From Lentisphaeria bacterium (GTDB taxonomy: Bacteria; Verrucomicrobiota; Lentisphaeria; Victivallales; Victivallaceae), in the NCBI GenBank assembly GCA_017507125.1, contig JAFWBQ010000133.1, positions 1 through 36,692 of the forward strand: a DNA stretch of 36,692 bases, given 5' to 3'. Positions 7,997 to 17,211 of the stretch are shown one piece after another. Under the pieces are notes generated by a model that made no database searches, was not told the DNA's origin, and worked only from the letters and a program-made list of their open reading frames with translations. Numbering within the stretch: position 1 is the first letter of the stretch; each line of letters begins with the position of its first letter. Position numbers and translations under genes: made by a program.

Positions 7997-8923
7997 TTAT
8001 GCGTTGACCTCAAAGAGTGCATCCGCGTAAAAACCGGGATCAAAGTACTGCAGTTCACCGGGCTGTTCCCCCAGTCCCACATAAAAGGTGGGCAGATCGA
8101 ACTCCTCATGAAGCGCCACAGCCATGCCGCCTCTGCCGGTCCCATCCAGTTTGGTCAAAACCAACCCGGTAACACCGGCGCTCTTGATGAACTCTCTTGC
8201 CTGATTGACAACATTGGCACCGAGAGAGGAGTCCACAGTAAGCCATACTTCATGGGGAGCTCCGGGAAGGACCTTGCTGATGGAACGGCGGATTTTCTCA
8301 AGTTCTGCCATAAGATCCCGCTGATTGTGCTGTCTTCCGGCGGTGTCAATAAGGAGAAAATCCGCCTGACGGGAAACAGCGGCGCTTGTTGCGTCAAAAG
8401 CCACACTGGCAGGGTCGGCACCGTGAACGGCGGAAACGATCTGAGCGCCTGTCCGCTCACTCCAGAGCTTAAGCTGCTCCACGGCGGCGGCGCGGAAGGT
8501 ATCGCAGGCACCGAGAACGACCTTGCATTTGTCTTCATTGATCAGTTTCCAGGCAAGTTTGCCGATGGAAGTGGTCTTGCCGCTGCCGTTGACCCCCACC
8601 ATCAGAATGACCGTGGGAGTTCCCTGGGCACGGTTGATCTCGCGGCGGTTGCGGCTGAGGATATCAATGACCTTTTTTTTCAATTCAGAGACCAGATCGG
8701 CATCAGTTGCGATGTGCCCTGTATCATACTGTTCCTTGAGCTCTTTGACAATGGCTCCGGCAGCTTTTACGCCGAAATCAGCTGAAATCAGCATCATTTC
8801 AAGTTCTTCAAAATCGCTTGTTTTGTAAGACTTTGTTCCCGTAAAAAGTCCGGAAATCGCCCGGGTGACTTTGGTGGCGCTTTTCTCAAGCCCTTTTTTG
8901 AAAATGGAAAATATTGAAGCCAT
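7997..8923 (-). CDS. ftsY: Signal recognition particle receptor FtsY
   Basis: A 308-residue SRP receptor GTPase that docks SRP-ribosome complexes at the inner membrane. Motifs by residue: P-loop GVNGSGKT at 110-117, DTFRAAAVEQL at 141-151, DTAGR at 193-197, TKLD at 257-260 and the FtsY-type closing motif GLGEQPGEL at 283-291. The N-terminal NG helical bundle is present, but the long acidic A domain of E. coli FtsY is absent, as in many bacteria. The ATG at 8923 has no obvious Shine-Dalgarno sequence. It is the first gene of the minus-strand operon reaching murJ, driven by the left-facing half of the symmetric promoter at 9009-9062. Confidence 0.97.
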   Translation of the reverse strand: MASIFSIFKKGLEKSATKVTRAISGLFTGTKSYKTSDFEELEMMLISADFGVKAAGAIVKELKEQYDTGHIATDADLVSELKKKVIDILSRNRREINRAQGTPTVILMVGVNGSGKTTSIGKLAWKLINEDKCKVVLGACDTFRAAAVEQLKLWSERTGAQIVSAVHGADPASVAFDATSAAVSRQADFLLIDTAGRQHNQRDLMAELEKIRRSISKVLPGAPHEVWLTVDSSLGANVVNQAREFIKSAGVTGLVLTKLDGTGRGGMAVALHEEFDLPTFYVGLGEQPGELQYFDPGFYADALFEVNA

Positions 8924-9008
8924 AAAAGTACAACTGCATCTTTCTTAAGGTGAAATACATAAAATCATACGAAACAACAACCGGGAGCAGAGCTTCCTGC
9001 CGACACTT

Positions 9009-9062
9009 ATATAATATACACGGCTCAACTTGAAATTTCAACTCCGGAATTGTATATTATAT
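9009..9062. promoter_or_regulatory. Symmetric divergent promoter for ftsY and uvrA
   Basis: A perfect 12-base palindrome, TTGAAATTTCAA (9030-9041), holds the -35 hexamers of two back-to-back promoters. Rightward: TTGAAA 9030-9035, 17 bases, TATATT 9053-9058, toward uvrA. Leftward: TTGAAA (complement of 9036-9041), 17 bases, TATATT (complement of 9013-9018), toward ftsY. The outer parts are also inverted repeats of 12 bases (9009-9020 and 9051-9062), centred on 9035/9036. The rightward start would be near 9065 and the leftward near 9006. A dimeric regulator bound on the palindrome would cover both -35 elements. Confidence 0.8.
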
Positions 9063-9096
9063 TTCACAATTCTTTAACCATGCGGATCAGGACACC

Positions 9097-11946
9097 ATGC
9101 TGGAAAATATTGTCATCAGAGGTGCTTCACAGCACAATCTCAAAAACATCAATGTCACCTTGCCGCGGAACAAGCTCATCGTCATCACCGGGCTTTCAGG
9201 TTCCGGCAAATCCTCTCTTGCCTTTGACACACTCTACGCCGAAGGACAGAGACGTTACGTGGAAAGTCTTTCGGCATACGCCCGGCAGTTTCTTGACCGG
9301 ATGCAGAAACCGAAAGTGGAACATATCGAGGGACTTTCTCCTGCCATTGCCATCGAACAGCGTACCGCAGGTTCCAATCCCCGTTCCACAGTGGCAACCG
9401 TAACAGAGATCTATGACTATCTGCGCCTTCTCTATGCCCACGCCGGAACGCCTCATTGTCCGGAATGCGGCGATGTGCTGGAATCCCAGTCCGCCCAGGT
9501 CATCGTTGAAAAACTTCAGGTTCTTGAACCGGGACAGAGACTGCAGATCCTCGCCCCCGTCATTGACGGCAGAAAGGGGGAACACCGGGAGGTCATGGAA
9601 AAGATCTTGCAGGATGGATTTGTCCGGGCAAGAGTTGACGGCGAGATCCTCTCTCTGGAAGATGACGGGATCCCCCAGCTGGATAAAAAGCTCCGCCACT
9701 CCGTCGCCGCCGTCATTGACCGCCTTGTGACGGGCAAAGTTGACTCTTCGCGCCTGACCGACTCAGTGGAAACCGCTCTGCGTTACGGCAACGGCGTCAT
9801 GATCGCATTGATCCAGAAACCGGGAGAAAAAGAGGTGACCGAAACCAGTTTCTGTGAAAAACTTGCCTGTCTGAAATGCGGCATTTCCTTTGGCGAACTC
9901 CAGCCCCGGAATTTTTCTTTCAACTCTCCTTACGGTGCCTGTGAATGCTGCAATGGCTTGGGGATTGAACAGTTCATGGACCCGGAAAAGGTGATCCCGG
10001 ATCCGACCCTTTCGATCCGGAAGGGAGCAATTCCCGGTTGGCGCAGAGGTCCCCAGCATCTCATCATCTATTATAACATGCTGCTGAGAAAATTTTCAGA
10101 AGTTCTCAATTCTCCTGAGATGCTGACGACTCCCTTTCAGGAGCTTCCTGAGCATATCAAACACTTTCTGCTTTACGGAAGCGACGGAAAAAATGTGGAG
10201 TTTGACATCACCATCAACCGCCGGAAATGTCACTGGGACAAACCCTTTGAGGGTATTCTCGAAAATCTTCGCCGCAGGCTCAATGAAACTGAATCCGATT
10301 CCGTCCGGGAGCGTCTGAGTTCCTATCTCAGTCCCCGGCAGTGTCCCTGCTGTCACGGCAAAAGATTGAAACCTGTCTCTCTTGCGGTCAAAGTCAACGG
10401 AAAATCCATTGCCGATTTCTGCGCCATGCCTGTAACCAAAGCACTGGAATTCATTCCGCAGATCAAACTGACGCCTGAAAAAGCGGCAGTTGCCTCAGAG
10501 GTTCTGCGCGAGATCGCAGGACGGTTGAAGTTTCTGCAGGACGTGGGACTTGATTACCTGACGCTCGACCGTTCAAGCGGCACTCTTTCGGGCGGCGAAG
10601 CTCAACGGATCCGCCTTGCCACTCAGCTGGGCTGCGGACTTTCAGGTGTGTTGTATATTCTTGACGAACCCTCTATCGGACTCCATCAGAGAGATAACGG
10701 GAAGCTCCTTGCCACTCTGGAACAGCTCCGGGATATGGGCAACACCGTTGTCGTGGTTGAGCACGACCTTGAGACCATTGAACGTGCCGACTATGTGGTC
10801 GACCTGGGCCCCGGTGCCGGAGAATGCGGCGGTAAAATCGTGGGTATGGGCACTCCCGGTGAACTGGCAAAGTTCCCGGAGTCCAGCACCGCTGATTTCC
10901 TTTCCGGCAGACGCACTATTGAAGTCCCCGCCAAACGGCTCCCCGGCAACGGAAGAGAAGTGGTCATACACAAGGCATCGCTCCACAATCTGAAGGGCGT
11001 CACCCCCCGGATCCCTCTCGGCTGTTTCACCTGTATCACCGGGGTTTCCGGTTCCGGTAAGTCCTCGCTTATCAACGGAACTCTCGTTCCTGCCCTGAAC
11101 CGTCACTTTAATGTCGGCGATGAGATCCCCGGCCCCAATGAAGGCATTGAGGGCTTGGAATTCATAGACAAAGCCATTGTCATAGATCAAAGCCCCATCG
11201 GCAGAACGCCCCGCTCCAATCCCGCCACCTACACCGGAGCCTTTGATTTGATCCGTCAGCTTTTTGCCACCTTGCCCGAAGCAAAAATGCGGGGATATGA
11301 TCCCGGACGTTTCAGTTTCAATGTCAAAGGCGGACGCTGTGAAGAGTGTCACGGTGACGGTATACTGAAAATTGAGATGCAATTCCTCTCTGATGTATAT
11401 GTTGAGTGTTCCCACTGTAACGGGAAACGTTTCAACGCCGAAACTCTCAATGTGAAATTCAAGGGCCATTCCATTGCGGATCTGCTTAATCTGACCGTTG
11501 CTGAAGCGGCAGAACTTTTTGCACCTTTCAAACGCATCGCACGGAAACTGGATGTCCTCAACGAAGTGGGCTTGGGCTACATCAAACTGGGACAACCCGC
11601 CACCACCCTTTCAGGCGGCGAGGCTCAGCGCATAAAACTTGCCACAGAACTGGCAAGGATCCCCCGGGGCCACACCTTGTATATCCTTGATGAACCGACC
11701 ACCGGATTGCATCTGGCTGATATTGACCAGCTGCTCAAAGTTCTTTTCAAACTCCGGGATATGGGCAACAGCGTCATCGTCATCGAACACAATCTGGATG
11801 TGATCAAGGTGGCGGATCATATTATAGACATGGGGCCCGAAGGCGGCAGCGGCGGCGGTACGATCGTCGGTTTCGGAACGCCGGAGGAGCTGGTCAGAAA
11901 TAAAAAATCCATTACAGGGCAGTTTCTCAAGCCCTACCTGAAGTAA
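9097..11946 (+). CDS. uvrA: UvrABC excinuclease subunit A
   Basis: A 949-residue damage-sensing ATPase that loads UvrB onto lesions in nucleotide excision repair. It contains two ABC ATPase modules: the first Walker [10 protein letters not shown] near residues 32-40 and the second [10 protein letters not shown] in the second half, each followed by the signature LSGGEAQRI and a Walker B ILDEP. Cys pairs of the zinc modules are visible (CPECGD, CLKCG with [21 protein letters not shown] with CSHCNGK). The length is typical. The ATG at 9097 has AGGA at 9089-9092. It begins about 30 bases after the predicted transcription start of the symmetric promoter and is followed five bases later by priA. 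Confidence 0.98.
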   Translation: MLENIVIRGASQHNLKNINVTLPRNKLIVITGLSGSGKSSLAFDTLYAEGQRRYVESLSAYARQFLDRMQKPKVEHIEGLSPAIAIEQRTAGSNPRSTVATVTEIYDYLRLLYAHAGTPHCPECGDVLESQSAQVIVEKLQVLEPGQRLQILAPVIDGRKGEHREVMEKILQDGFVRARVDGEILSLEDDGIPQLDKKLRHSVAAVIDRLVTGKVDSSRLTDSVETALRYGNGVMIALIQKPGEKEVTETSFCEKLACLKCGISFGELQPRNFSFNSPYGACECCNGLGIEQFMDPEKVIPDPTLSIRKGAIPGWRRGPQHLIIYYNMLLRKFSEVLNSPEMLTTPFQELPEHIKHFLLYGSDGKNVEFDITINRRKCHWDKPFEGILENLRRRLNETESDSVRERLSSYLSPRQCPCCHGKRLKPVSLAVKVNGKSIADFCAMPVTKALEFIPQIKLTPEKAAVASEVLREIAGRLKFLQDVGLDYLTLDRSSGTLSGGEAQRIRLATQLGCGLSGVLYILDEPSIGLHQRDNGKLLATLEQLRDMGNTVVVVEHDLETIERADYVVDLGPGAGECGGKIVGMGTPGELAKFPESSTADFLSGRRTIEVPAKRLPGNGREVVIHKASLHNLKGVTPRIPLGCFTCITGVSGSGKSSLINGTLVPALNRHFNVGDEIPGPNEGIEGLEFIDKAIVIDQSPIGRTPRSNPATYTGAFDLIRQLFATLPEAKMRGYDPGRFSFNVKGGRCEECHGDGILKIEMQFLSDVYVECSHCNGKRFNAETLNVKFKGHSIADLLNLTVAEAAELFAPFKRIARKLDVLNEVGLGYIKLGQPATTLSGGEAQRIKLATELARIPRGHTLYILDEPTTGLHLADIDQLLKVLFKLRDMGNSVIVIEHNLDVIKVADHIIDMGPEGGSGGGTIVGFGTPEELVRNKKSITGQFLKPYLK

Positions 11947-11951
11947 TCAGC

Positions 11952-14174
11952 ATGATCGCCCGTGTCGTCACAGAACTTTCCCTTGACAGAGGATTTGATT
12001 ATCTGGTCCCTGCGGAACTTGAGGAAAAGATCCGCATCGGATCGGCTGTCACGGTGCCATTCGGCAGGACTCTCAGAGAAGGAGTCGTTCTGGCTCTGCC
12101 CGAAAGCTCCCCCTACCCTCTCAGCAAACTGAAACCCATTGCCGGACTCTGCACTTCAAGGGCCGATGTTCCGGAAAAACTTATTGCTCTCGGACAGTGG
12201 ATCGCAGAATATTACTGCTGTTCGCAGGAACATGCCATCCGGACTCTGCTCCCCGCAGCGGTGAGAAGCGGCAAGATCCGCCCCAAGACCCGGAAACTTT
12301 ACACCATCGCCAAATCTGCTGCTGAAGCAGAACAGCTGATCGTTGAAAGTGCCGAAAAAAGTTCTCTGCGCTCAAGGGCGCTGATTTTGCGGGAGCTGCG
12401 TTCAGCAGGGACCATGTCCATCGACAGTCTGAAAAATATTCCAAACTTCAGTATGAGCAGTCTCAACACCCTGCTTAAAAATGAGATCATCGCCGCCGAA
12501 GAAGAGATCGTCCGTGCTGATATTTTCGGGGATGCCGTCATTATGCCCTCCAAGCCTCTGCCCCCGACGCCGGATCAGCAGAAAGCACTGGCGCTCTTTG
12601 ACGAGATGCGGCAGGGAAAAACCGCCTCTAAAGTGATGCTGCTTCACGGCGTGACCAACAGCGGCAAGACAGAAGTCTATCTGCAGTGCATTGCCAAAGT
12701 CCTTGAAGAGGGAAAAAGCGCCATTGTCCTTGTTCCTGAAATTTCACTGACGCCCCAGACTCTGCGTCGGTTCCGCTCCCGTTTCGGAGACGCCTTGAGC
12801 GTGCTCCACAGCCGTCTTTCAGAAAGAGAGCGTTACGATGAGTGGAACAGGATCAACGAAGGAAAAGTTCGTATCGCCATCGGAGCAAGATCGGCATTGT
12901 TCGCCCCGTTCCGCAATCTGGGACTGATCGTGGTGGATGAAGAACATGAATCCACCTACAAACAATCAGAATCTCCCCGTTACATGGCACGGGATGTGGC
13001 AGTCATGCGGGGAAAATTTGAGGATGCGTGTGTTATTCTGGGGTCAGCGACGCCTTCAGCGGAATCCATGTTCAACGCGAAAAACGGTAAATTCCTGCTG
13101 GCAAAGATGAACTCTCAAGCCAACGACAATGCCGCTCCTGTTATGCGCCTTGTGGACTTGCGTCTTGAGAATCCTGAAGACGGGAATCCTCTCTTTTCCA
13201 AACCTCTTATAGAAGCGGTCCGCGACCGTATTGCAAGGGGTGAGCAGAGCATACTTTTTCTCAATTTGCGGGGATATGCCAGGGTCATGGTATGCAAAGA
13301 GTGTTCATACGAGGCATGGTGCCCGGAGTGTTCCGTTCACTACACCTATTCCAAATCCCGGCAGACTTTGAGCTGTCATCTGTGCGGAAATGTGATCCCG
13401 GCGCCGGAAAGCTGTCCTGAGTGTTCCTCACCCACAGTACGTTTTGACGGAGCGGGAACCGAAAAGATCGAAAGTATTGCAAGAGCAGTCTTCAAAGGGG
13501 CACGCATCGCCCGGATGGATTCAGATCTCATGCGTTCTGCCAACGATTATGAAGCGGTACTGGAAAAATTCAGGAGAGGAGAACTGGATATCCTCATCGG
13601 TACCCAGATGATCGCCAAGGGACTTCATTTTCCCAATGTGACACTGGTGGGGATCCTCATGGCGGATCTGGGACTTTCCTCACCGGATTTCCGCGCTTCT
13701 GAAAGAACATTTCAGCTGATAACTCAGGTGGCAGGACGCGCCGGACGGGGCGAACTGCGGGGGGAAGTCTATCTTCAGACCCGGAAACCTGATAACGAAA
13801 CTATCATCCACTCCATGAATCTTGATTTTGCCGCTTTCAGTGCATACGATCTGGAGTTCAGAGAACTTTTCCGCTATCCGCCATTCTCAAGGCTCATTGC
13901 CGTGTGGTTCCGGGGAAGCGATGAAGAACAGTTGGCAGATTATGCTTCAAACTTTACAGAGCAGCTCCGTCCCTATGCTCATGAAAAGATCAAACTGGCA
14001 GGGCCGGGGCCGGCTCCCATCGCCCGGATAAAAGGCAAGTTCCGCTATCTTCTGACCATCCGGGGAGAGGGGCTGAAAGTTATGCGTCAGGCGCTGAAAG
14101 TCCTTGCCTTCCACCGGAAACACCCCGGTGACATTGAAGTTGCCATTGATGTGGATCCCCAATCCCTGATATAA
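11952..14174 (+). CDS. priA: Primosomal replication restart helicase PriA
   Basis: A 740-residue 3'-to-5' superfamily 2 helicase that recognises stalled forks and starts primosome assembly. Visible parts: the N-terminal DNA-binding domain (about 1-100), Walker A GVTNSGKTEVYL, DEEHESTYKQ (DEAH box), LGSATPSAES, and the family-specific zinc region with eight cysteines (CKEC, CPEC, CHLC, CPEC) inserted in the helicase core, then FDGAGTEKIE and IGTQMIAKGLHFPNVTLVG. The length matches PriA. It starts five bases after uvrA and is probably on the same message. Its 3' end converges on larE with 22 bases between stops. Confidence 0.97.
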   Translation: MIARVVTELSLDRGFDYLVPAELEEKIRIGSAVTVPFGRTLREGVVLALPESSPYPLSKLKPIAGLCTSRADVPEKLIALGQWIAEYYCCSQEHAIRTLLPAAVRSGKIRPKTRKLYTIAKSAAEAEQLIVESAEKSSLRSRALILRELRSAGTMSIDSLKNIPNFSMSSLNTLLKNEIIAAEEEIVRADIFGDAVIMPSKPLPPTPDQQKALALFDEMRQGKTASKVMLLHGVTNSGKTEVYLQCIAKVLEEGKSAIVLVPEISLTPQTLRRFRSRFGDALSVLHSRLSERERYDEWNRINEGKVRIAIGARSALFAPFRNLGLIVVDEEHESTYKQSESPRYMARDVAVMRGKFEDACVILGSATPSAESMFNAKNGKFLLAKMNSQANDNAAPVMRLVDLRLENPEDGNPLFSKPLIEAVRDRIARGEQSILFLNLRGYARVMVCKECSYEAWCPECSVHYTYSKSRQTLSCHLCGNVIPAPESCPECSSPTVRFDGAGTEKIESIARAVFKGARIARMDSDLMRSANDYEAVLEKFRRGELDILIGTQMIAKGLHFPNVTLVGILMADLGLSSPDFRASERTFQLITQVAGRAGRGELRGEVYLQTRKPDNETIIHSMNLDFAAFSAYDLEFRELFRYPPFSRLIAVWFRGSDEEQLADYASNFTEQLRPYAHEKIKLAGPGPAPIARIKGKFRYLLTIRGEGLKVMRQALKVLAFHRKHPGDIEVAIDVDPQSLI

Positions 14175-14196
14175 AAATCGTCAGAGAAGAGCCGCC

Positions 14197-15057
14197 TCAA
14201 GAAAAAGGCTCCGGCTCACCGGTTCCGACAGTTGTCGCGCCTTCACTTTTGCGGTCAAAGCTGCCGGAAGAAAACCCGGCAATGTCCAGTGAAACTTTCT
14301 CAATGCCGAGTTTTTTCAGCTCTCTCAATATTTCAGTACGTTTTTCCAGCACAAAACTGAAGTATTTTTCGTTGACTTCGATACGCCCCAGTTTTCCGTG
14401 GAGCCGAAGCCTCAAATCACACTCCGCAGACAGCAGAGTCCGCAAGAAACGCTCCCCCTCCCCTGCCATCCGCAAATTTTCCTCAGTAAGAAGCGTTCCG
14501 TAATCAAACCGGGTGGCAAGACAGGGGGATGAGGGACGCGCCGCTGTTTTCACATCAAGTGCCCTTGCCATGGAGCGTATTTCTGCTTTTGAAAATCCCA
14601 GCACTTCGAGGGGAGATACAACTCCCAGTTCGGCAAGAGCTTTGCGTCCGGGACGGTAGGCCTTCAAGTCATCTGCATGGCTGCCTTCCAACAAAGTGCA
14701 GATCCCCACCCCAGCGGCTTTTTCCATCATGGATCGGAAGAGCAGTTTTTTGCAGTGGTAGCAGCGCAAAAGAGAATTCCCCCTGACTTCAGGCAGAGCA
14801 AGAACGTCGCATTCAACAAATTGGACCGTAATACCATATTCAGAGGCGGCAGCTCTGACCTCTTCCAGATCCCTGGAGCTCTGAAGTGTGGAACGGGCAT
14901 TCAGCACCAGAAGCGGGAACTCCCTTTCCCGGCGCATTGTCACCAACACCGCCAGCAAAAGAGAACTGTCGACTCCGCCGGAAAAGGCAAGGGCGATCCC
15001 TTTTTCACACAGAGGATGTAAAAAGGTTTCAAGTTTCTGTAAATTATCTGCTGCCAT
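14197..15057 (-). CDS. larE: Nickel-pincer cofactor synthase LarE (sulfur transferase)
   Basis: A 286-residue adenine-nucleotide alpha-hydrolase-type enzyme that adds sulfur to the LarB product on the way to the nickel-pincer nucleotide. The PP-loop SGGVDSS is at residues 26-32. Cys179 (SSPCLATRF) matches the position of the sacrificial cysteine of Lactiplantibacillus plantarum LarE. A Cys99-X2-Cys102 pair (LLRCYHCKKL) is also present, so an Fe-S-dependent LarE is possible; that is inference from the three-cysteine pattern. The ATG at 15057 is chosen by family length; an ATG at 15081 with AGAGG upstream is an alternative. It overlaps the end of larC by 14 bases and is the last gene of the larBCE set. 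Confidence 0.9.
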   Translation of the reverse strand: MAADNLQKLETFLHPLCEKGIALAFSGGVDSSLLLAVLVTMRREREFPLLVLNARSTLQSSRDLEEVRAAASEYGITVQFVECDVLALPEVRGNSLLRCYHCKKLLFRSMMEKAAGVGICTLLEGSHADDLKAYRPGRKALAELGVVSPLEVLGFSKAEIRSMARALDVKTAARPSSPCLATRFDYGTLLTEENLRMAGEGERFLRTLLSAECDLRLRLHGKLGRIEVNEKYFSFVLEKRTEILRELKKLGIEKVSLDIAGFSSGSFDRKSEGATTVGTGEPEPFS

Positions 15058-16345
15058 TGGCTGCCTGCACTGCTGCGTCATAAACCTCTTTGAAGCTGAC
15101 AGCAGATTTTTCAGCGGCAGCTTTGACGCTTTCATATTCAGGATAGAGTTTTTCAATGTGCTTCCAGGAACACTTTTTCACCGCAACGGCTCCGTAAGGG
15201 GTCGTCACTTCCATCATCTCTCTTGCCATGCAGCTGCGTTCAAGAGGGCGTTTGCGGATGCCGATGGTGGAGGTATGTTCAAAGATCACTTCTTCAGCCT
15301 TTTCAACAAGCGCCCCCGGAACGATGGCGCCGAGAATGTAACCGGGACGGTTCTTTTTCATAAAACAGGGTGTATAATGCACATCCACAGCGCCGGAACT
15401 GAGAAGTTTTTCCATGGCATATCCCAGAACTTCGCCTGAACAGTCATCAATATTGGCCTCAAGCATAAACACGTCGTCAGAGTCCTGATGCTCTTCTTTG
15501 ATCAGCATGGCGCGCAGAATGTTGGCGTGGGGAAACTCTTTTTTCCCGGTGCCGATACCGATTTTCTCAATAATATACTCTTCGGGGAGCTTATCTGCTG
15601 TCCGCAGAGCCGCGGCAATGGCGATCCCGGTGGGAGTCACCATTTCACCGTTGACACCTGTCCGGCGCAGGGGGATCCTGCTCCGGCTTGCGATATTGAT
15701 GACTGCTGGAACGGGAACCGGGATCGTGCCGTGCTGGCATCTGACAAAGCCTTCGCCCTCGGAAATACCGGTAACAATGCAGTCGGTGATCTCCAGATCG
15801 TCGATCAAAACTGCGGCAGCCACTATGTCGGCGATGGAGTCAATGGCGCCAACTTCGTGAAAGTGGACCTCTTCAACCGGGATCCCGTGTGCGATGCTTT
15901 CGGCATCGGCAATAATGGCAAAGATTTTTTTAGCAAGCGTTCTCGCCCTGTCGCTCATAACGCCTCTGTTGATAATGGCGCAGACATCAGCAAAGTTCCG
16001 GTGCTCGTGGTGGTGACGATGTTCATGGTGATGATGTTCATGATCGTGGTCATGATCATGATGGTGATGATGATGCTCATGGCAGTGGTCATGGTCTTCA
16101 TGGTGATGATGCTCATGTTCATGACAGTGGACATGGGCTTCGTGGTCATGGAGTATCACATCAAAGGAACATCCCTCGATACCGCAGGATTTACGCCGTC
16201 CGATCTCATAATGGAATCCCTCAACATTGAGACTTTTCAATACGGAATCAAGTTTTTCCGCGTTGGCGCCCAAATCCAGAAGTGCGGCGACAGTCATATC
16301 TCCGGAAATTCCGGATCTTCCTTCGAGGTAAAGTGTTTTTCCCAT
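15044..16345 (-). CDS. larC: Nickel insertion protein LarC with His-rich insert
   Basis: A 433-residue CTP-dependent cyclometallase that inserts nickel into the pincer nucleotide. The family start (LYLEGRSGISGDMTVAALLD), EVHFHEVGAIDSIADIVAAA, GVNGEMVTPTGIAIAA and the C-terminal EANIDDCSGEVLGYAMEKL are all present. In L. plantarum the protein is made by a programmed frameshift between two frames; here it is one uninterrupted frame. Residues 66-115 are almost all His, Asp and Glu, with 31 His in 50 positions plus Cys74 and Cys88, a likely nickel-holding region (16001-16150). It begins nine bases after larB and overlaps larE. The start has no strong ribosome binding site. Confidence 0.95.
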   Translation of the reverse strand: MGKTLYLEGRSGISGDMTVAALLDLGANAEKLDSVLKSLNVEGFHYEIGRRKSCGIEGCSFDVILHDHEAHVHCHEHEHHHHEDHDHCHEHHHHHHDHDHDHEHHHHEHRHHHEHRNFADVCAIINRGVMSDRARTLAKKIFAIIADAESIAHGIPVEEVHFHEVGAIDSIADIVAAAVLIDDLEITDCIVTGISEGEGFVRCQHGTIPVPVPAVINIASRSRIPLRRTGVNGEMVTPTGIAIAAALRTADKLPEEYIIEKIGIGTGKKEFPHANILRAMLIKEEHQDSDDVFMLEANIDDCSGEVLGYAMEKLLSSGAVDVHYTPCFMKKNRPGYILGAIVPGALVEKAEEVIFEHTSTIGIRKRPLERSCMAREMMEVTTPYGAVAVKKCSWKHIEKLYPEYESVKAAAEKSAVSFKEVYDAAVQAANGSR

Positions 16346-16354
16346 CTTGAACTT

Positions 16355-17032
16355 TTACTTTCTGTTGATCTTACGCAGAATGCGGTATGCCATGACTCCT
16401 GCACCGAAACCGTTGTCTATATTCACCACAGCCATACCTTCAGCACATGAGTTGAGCATGGCAAGCAGAGGCGCCACGCCGCCGAAACTTGCACCGTATC
16501 CCACAGAGGTGGGAACAGCGATCACAGGCGCACTGACAAGTCCTGAAAGGACGCTTCCCAGAGCACCTTCCATGCCTGCAACGGCAATGACCACGTCCGC
16601 CTTACGGATCTCTTCTATCTTGCCCATAAGTCTGTGAAGTCCTGCGACGCCCACATCATAGCAGCGCAAGGTGGAGCATCCGAAAAATTCTGCTGTCCGG
16701 CACGCCTCTTCGGCGACGGGAATATCGGCGGTTCCGCCGGTGCAGACGGCGACCATGCCGGGGAGCTGCTCCACTTCGCCCCAATTCCCGGTCAGGATCT
16801 TTGAAACGGGATCATAGGAAACATCAAGAGAGCTCTCTCTGACAAACTCAAACTGTTCTGAGGTACATTTGGTTCCCAGCACCGGGATATTGCTTTCGCG
16901 GAACGCCGCAAGGATACCTGCAAGCTGTTCGCAGTTCTTTCCGGGACAATAAACTGTTTCTGTACATCCGGTCCGTTCACGGCGGGTCATATCAAGTTTG
17001 GCAAAGCCCACATCCTTGAATTTATCCATCAT
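16355..17032 (-). CDS. larB: Nicotinate-nucleotide carboxylase LarB
   Basis: A 225-residue protein of the PurE-like (AIR carboxylase) fold. LarB carboxylates the pyridinium ring of nicotinic acid adenine dinucleotide and hydrolyses the phosphoanhydride, the first step of the nickel-pincer pathway. Family marks: FAKLDMTRRERTGCTETVYC near the N-terminus, AVCTGGTADIPVAEEA, YDVGVAGLHRL and AVAGMEGALGSVLSGLV, with PTSVGYGASFGG near the end. Two ATG codons in tandem (17032 and 17029) are both possible starts. It lies 55 bases after the tRNA gene, with only a weak hairpin between, so it may be read from the tRNA promoter. No larA-like lactate racemase is in the window. Confidence 0.95.
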   Translation of the reverse strand: MMDKFKDVGFAKLDMTRRERTGCTETVYCPGKNCEQLAGILAAFRESNIPVLGTKCTSEQFEFVRESSLDVSYDPVSKILTGNWGEVEQLPGMVAVCTGGTADIPVAEEACRTAEFFGCSTLRCYDVGVAGLHRLMGKIEEIRKADVVIAVAGMEGALGSVLSGLVSAPVIAVPTSVGYGASFGGVAPLLAMLNSCAEGMAVVNIDNGFGAGVMAYRILRKINRK

Positions 17033-17087
17033 ACTGCCCCAATCTCTGTAAAATCTCTCTTCAATTGCCGGAAAAAAGGCACAAAAA

Positions 17088-17164
17088 TGGTGGAACCAGA
17101 CGGACTTGAACCGCCGACCCGGAGATTATGAGTCACCTGCTCTAACCGACTGAGCTATGGTTCC
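17088..17164 (-). tRNA. tRNA with CAU anticodon (Met elongator or Ile2)
   Basis: A 77-base cloverleaf with encoded CCA: acceptor GGAACCA/TGGTTCC, discriminator A, D-stem GCTC/GAGC, anticodon loop CTCATAA, T-stem GGCGG/CCGTC with loop TTCAAGT. The anticodon stem GGTGA/TCTCC has a U-U mismatch at 29-41. CAU could be elongator Met or the lysidine-modified Ile2; the run AGGTGACTCATAATC is close to E. coli Ile2 (AGGCGACTCATAATC), which slightly favours Ile2. It is not an initiator, since G1-C72 is paired and the three consecutive G-C pairs of the initiator anticodon stem are absent. Confidence 0.93.
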
Positions 17165-17183
17165 ACTTTGCTTCATATCTTAT

Positions 17184-17211
17184 AATATAATGCACAAAAA
17201 AGATATTGCAA
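17184..17211 (-). promoter_or_regulatory. Promoter for tRNA (and perhaps larBCE)
   Basis: On the minus strand: TTGCAA (17206-17211), a 16-base spacer and TATATT (17184-17189). The predicted start lies near 17177, about 13 bases before the mature tRNA. Confidence 0.6.

Noticed and set aside
7991..8923. FMN riboswitch before ribD
   Set aside because: Only six bases separate ftsY and ribD, and the ftsY leader (8924-9006) shows none of the conserved FMN-element stems I could recognise.
10642..11595. Long minus-strand frame within uvrA
   Set aside because: Antisense shadow of uvrA, whose ABC motifs run through the entire region.
14189..14217. Hairpin GAGCCG/CGGCTC near the priA and larE ends as a terminator
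   Set aside because: It lies mostly within the larE coding end, has weak arms and no T run, so it is probably coding coincidence.
15488..16450. Plus-strand frame rich in Met, Val and Phe opposite larC
   Set aside because: It is the antisense reading of the His-rich LarC insert; larC is a well-supported gene and the opposite frame has no ribosome binding site or family match.
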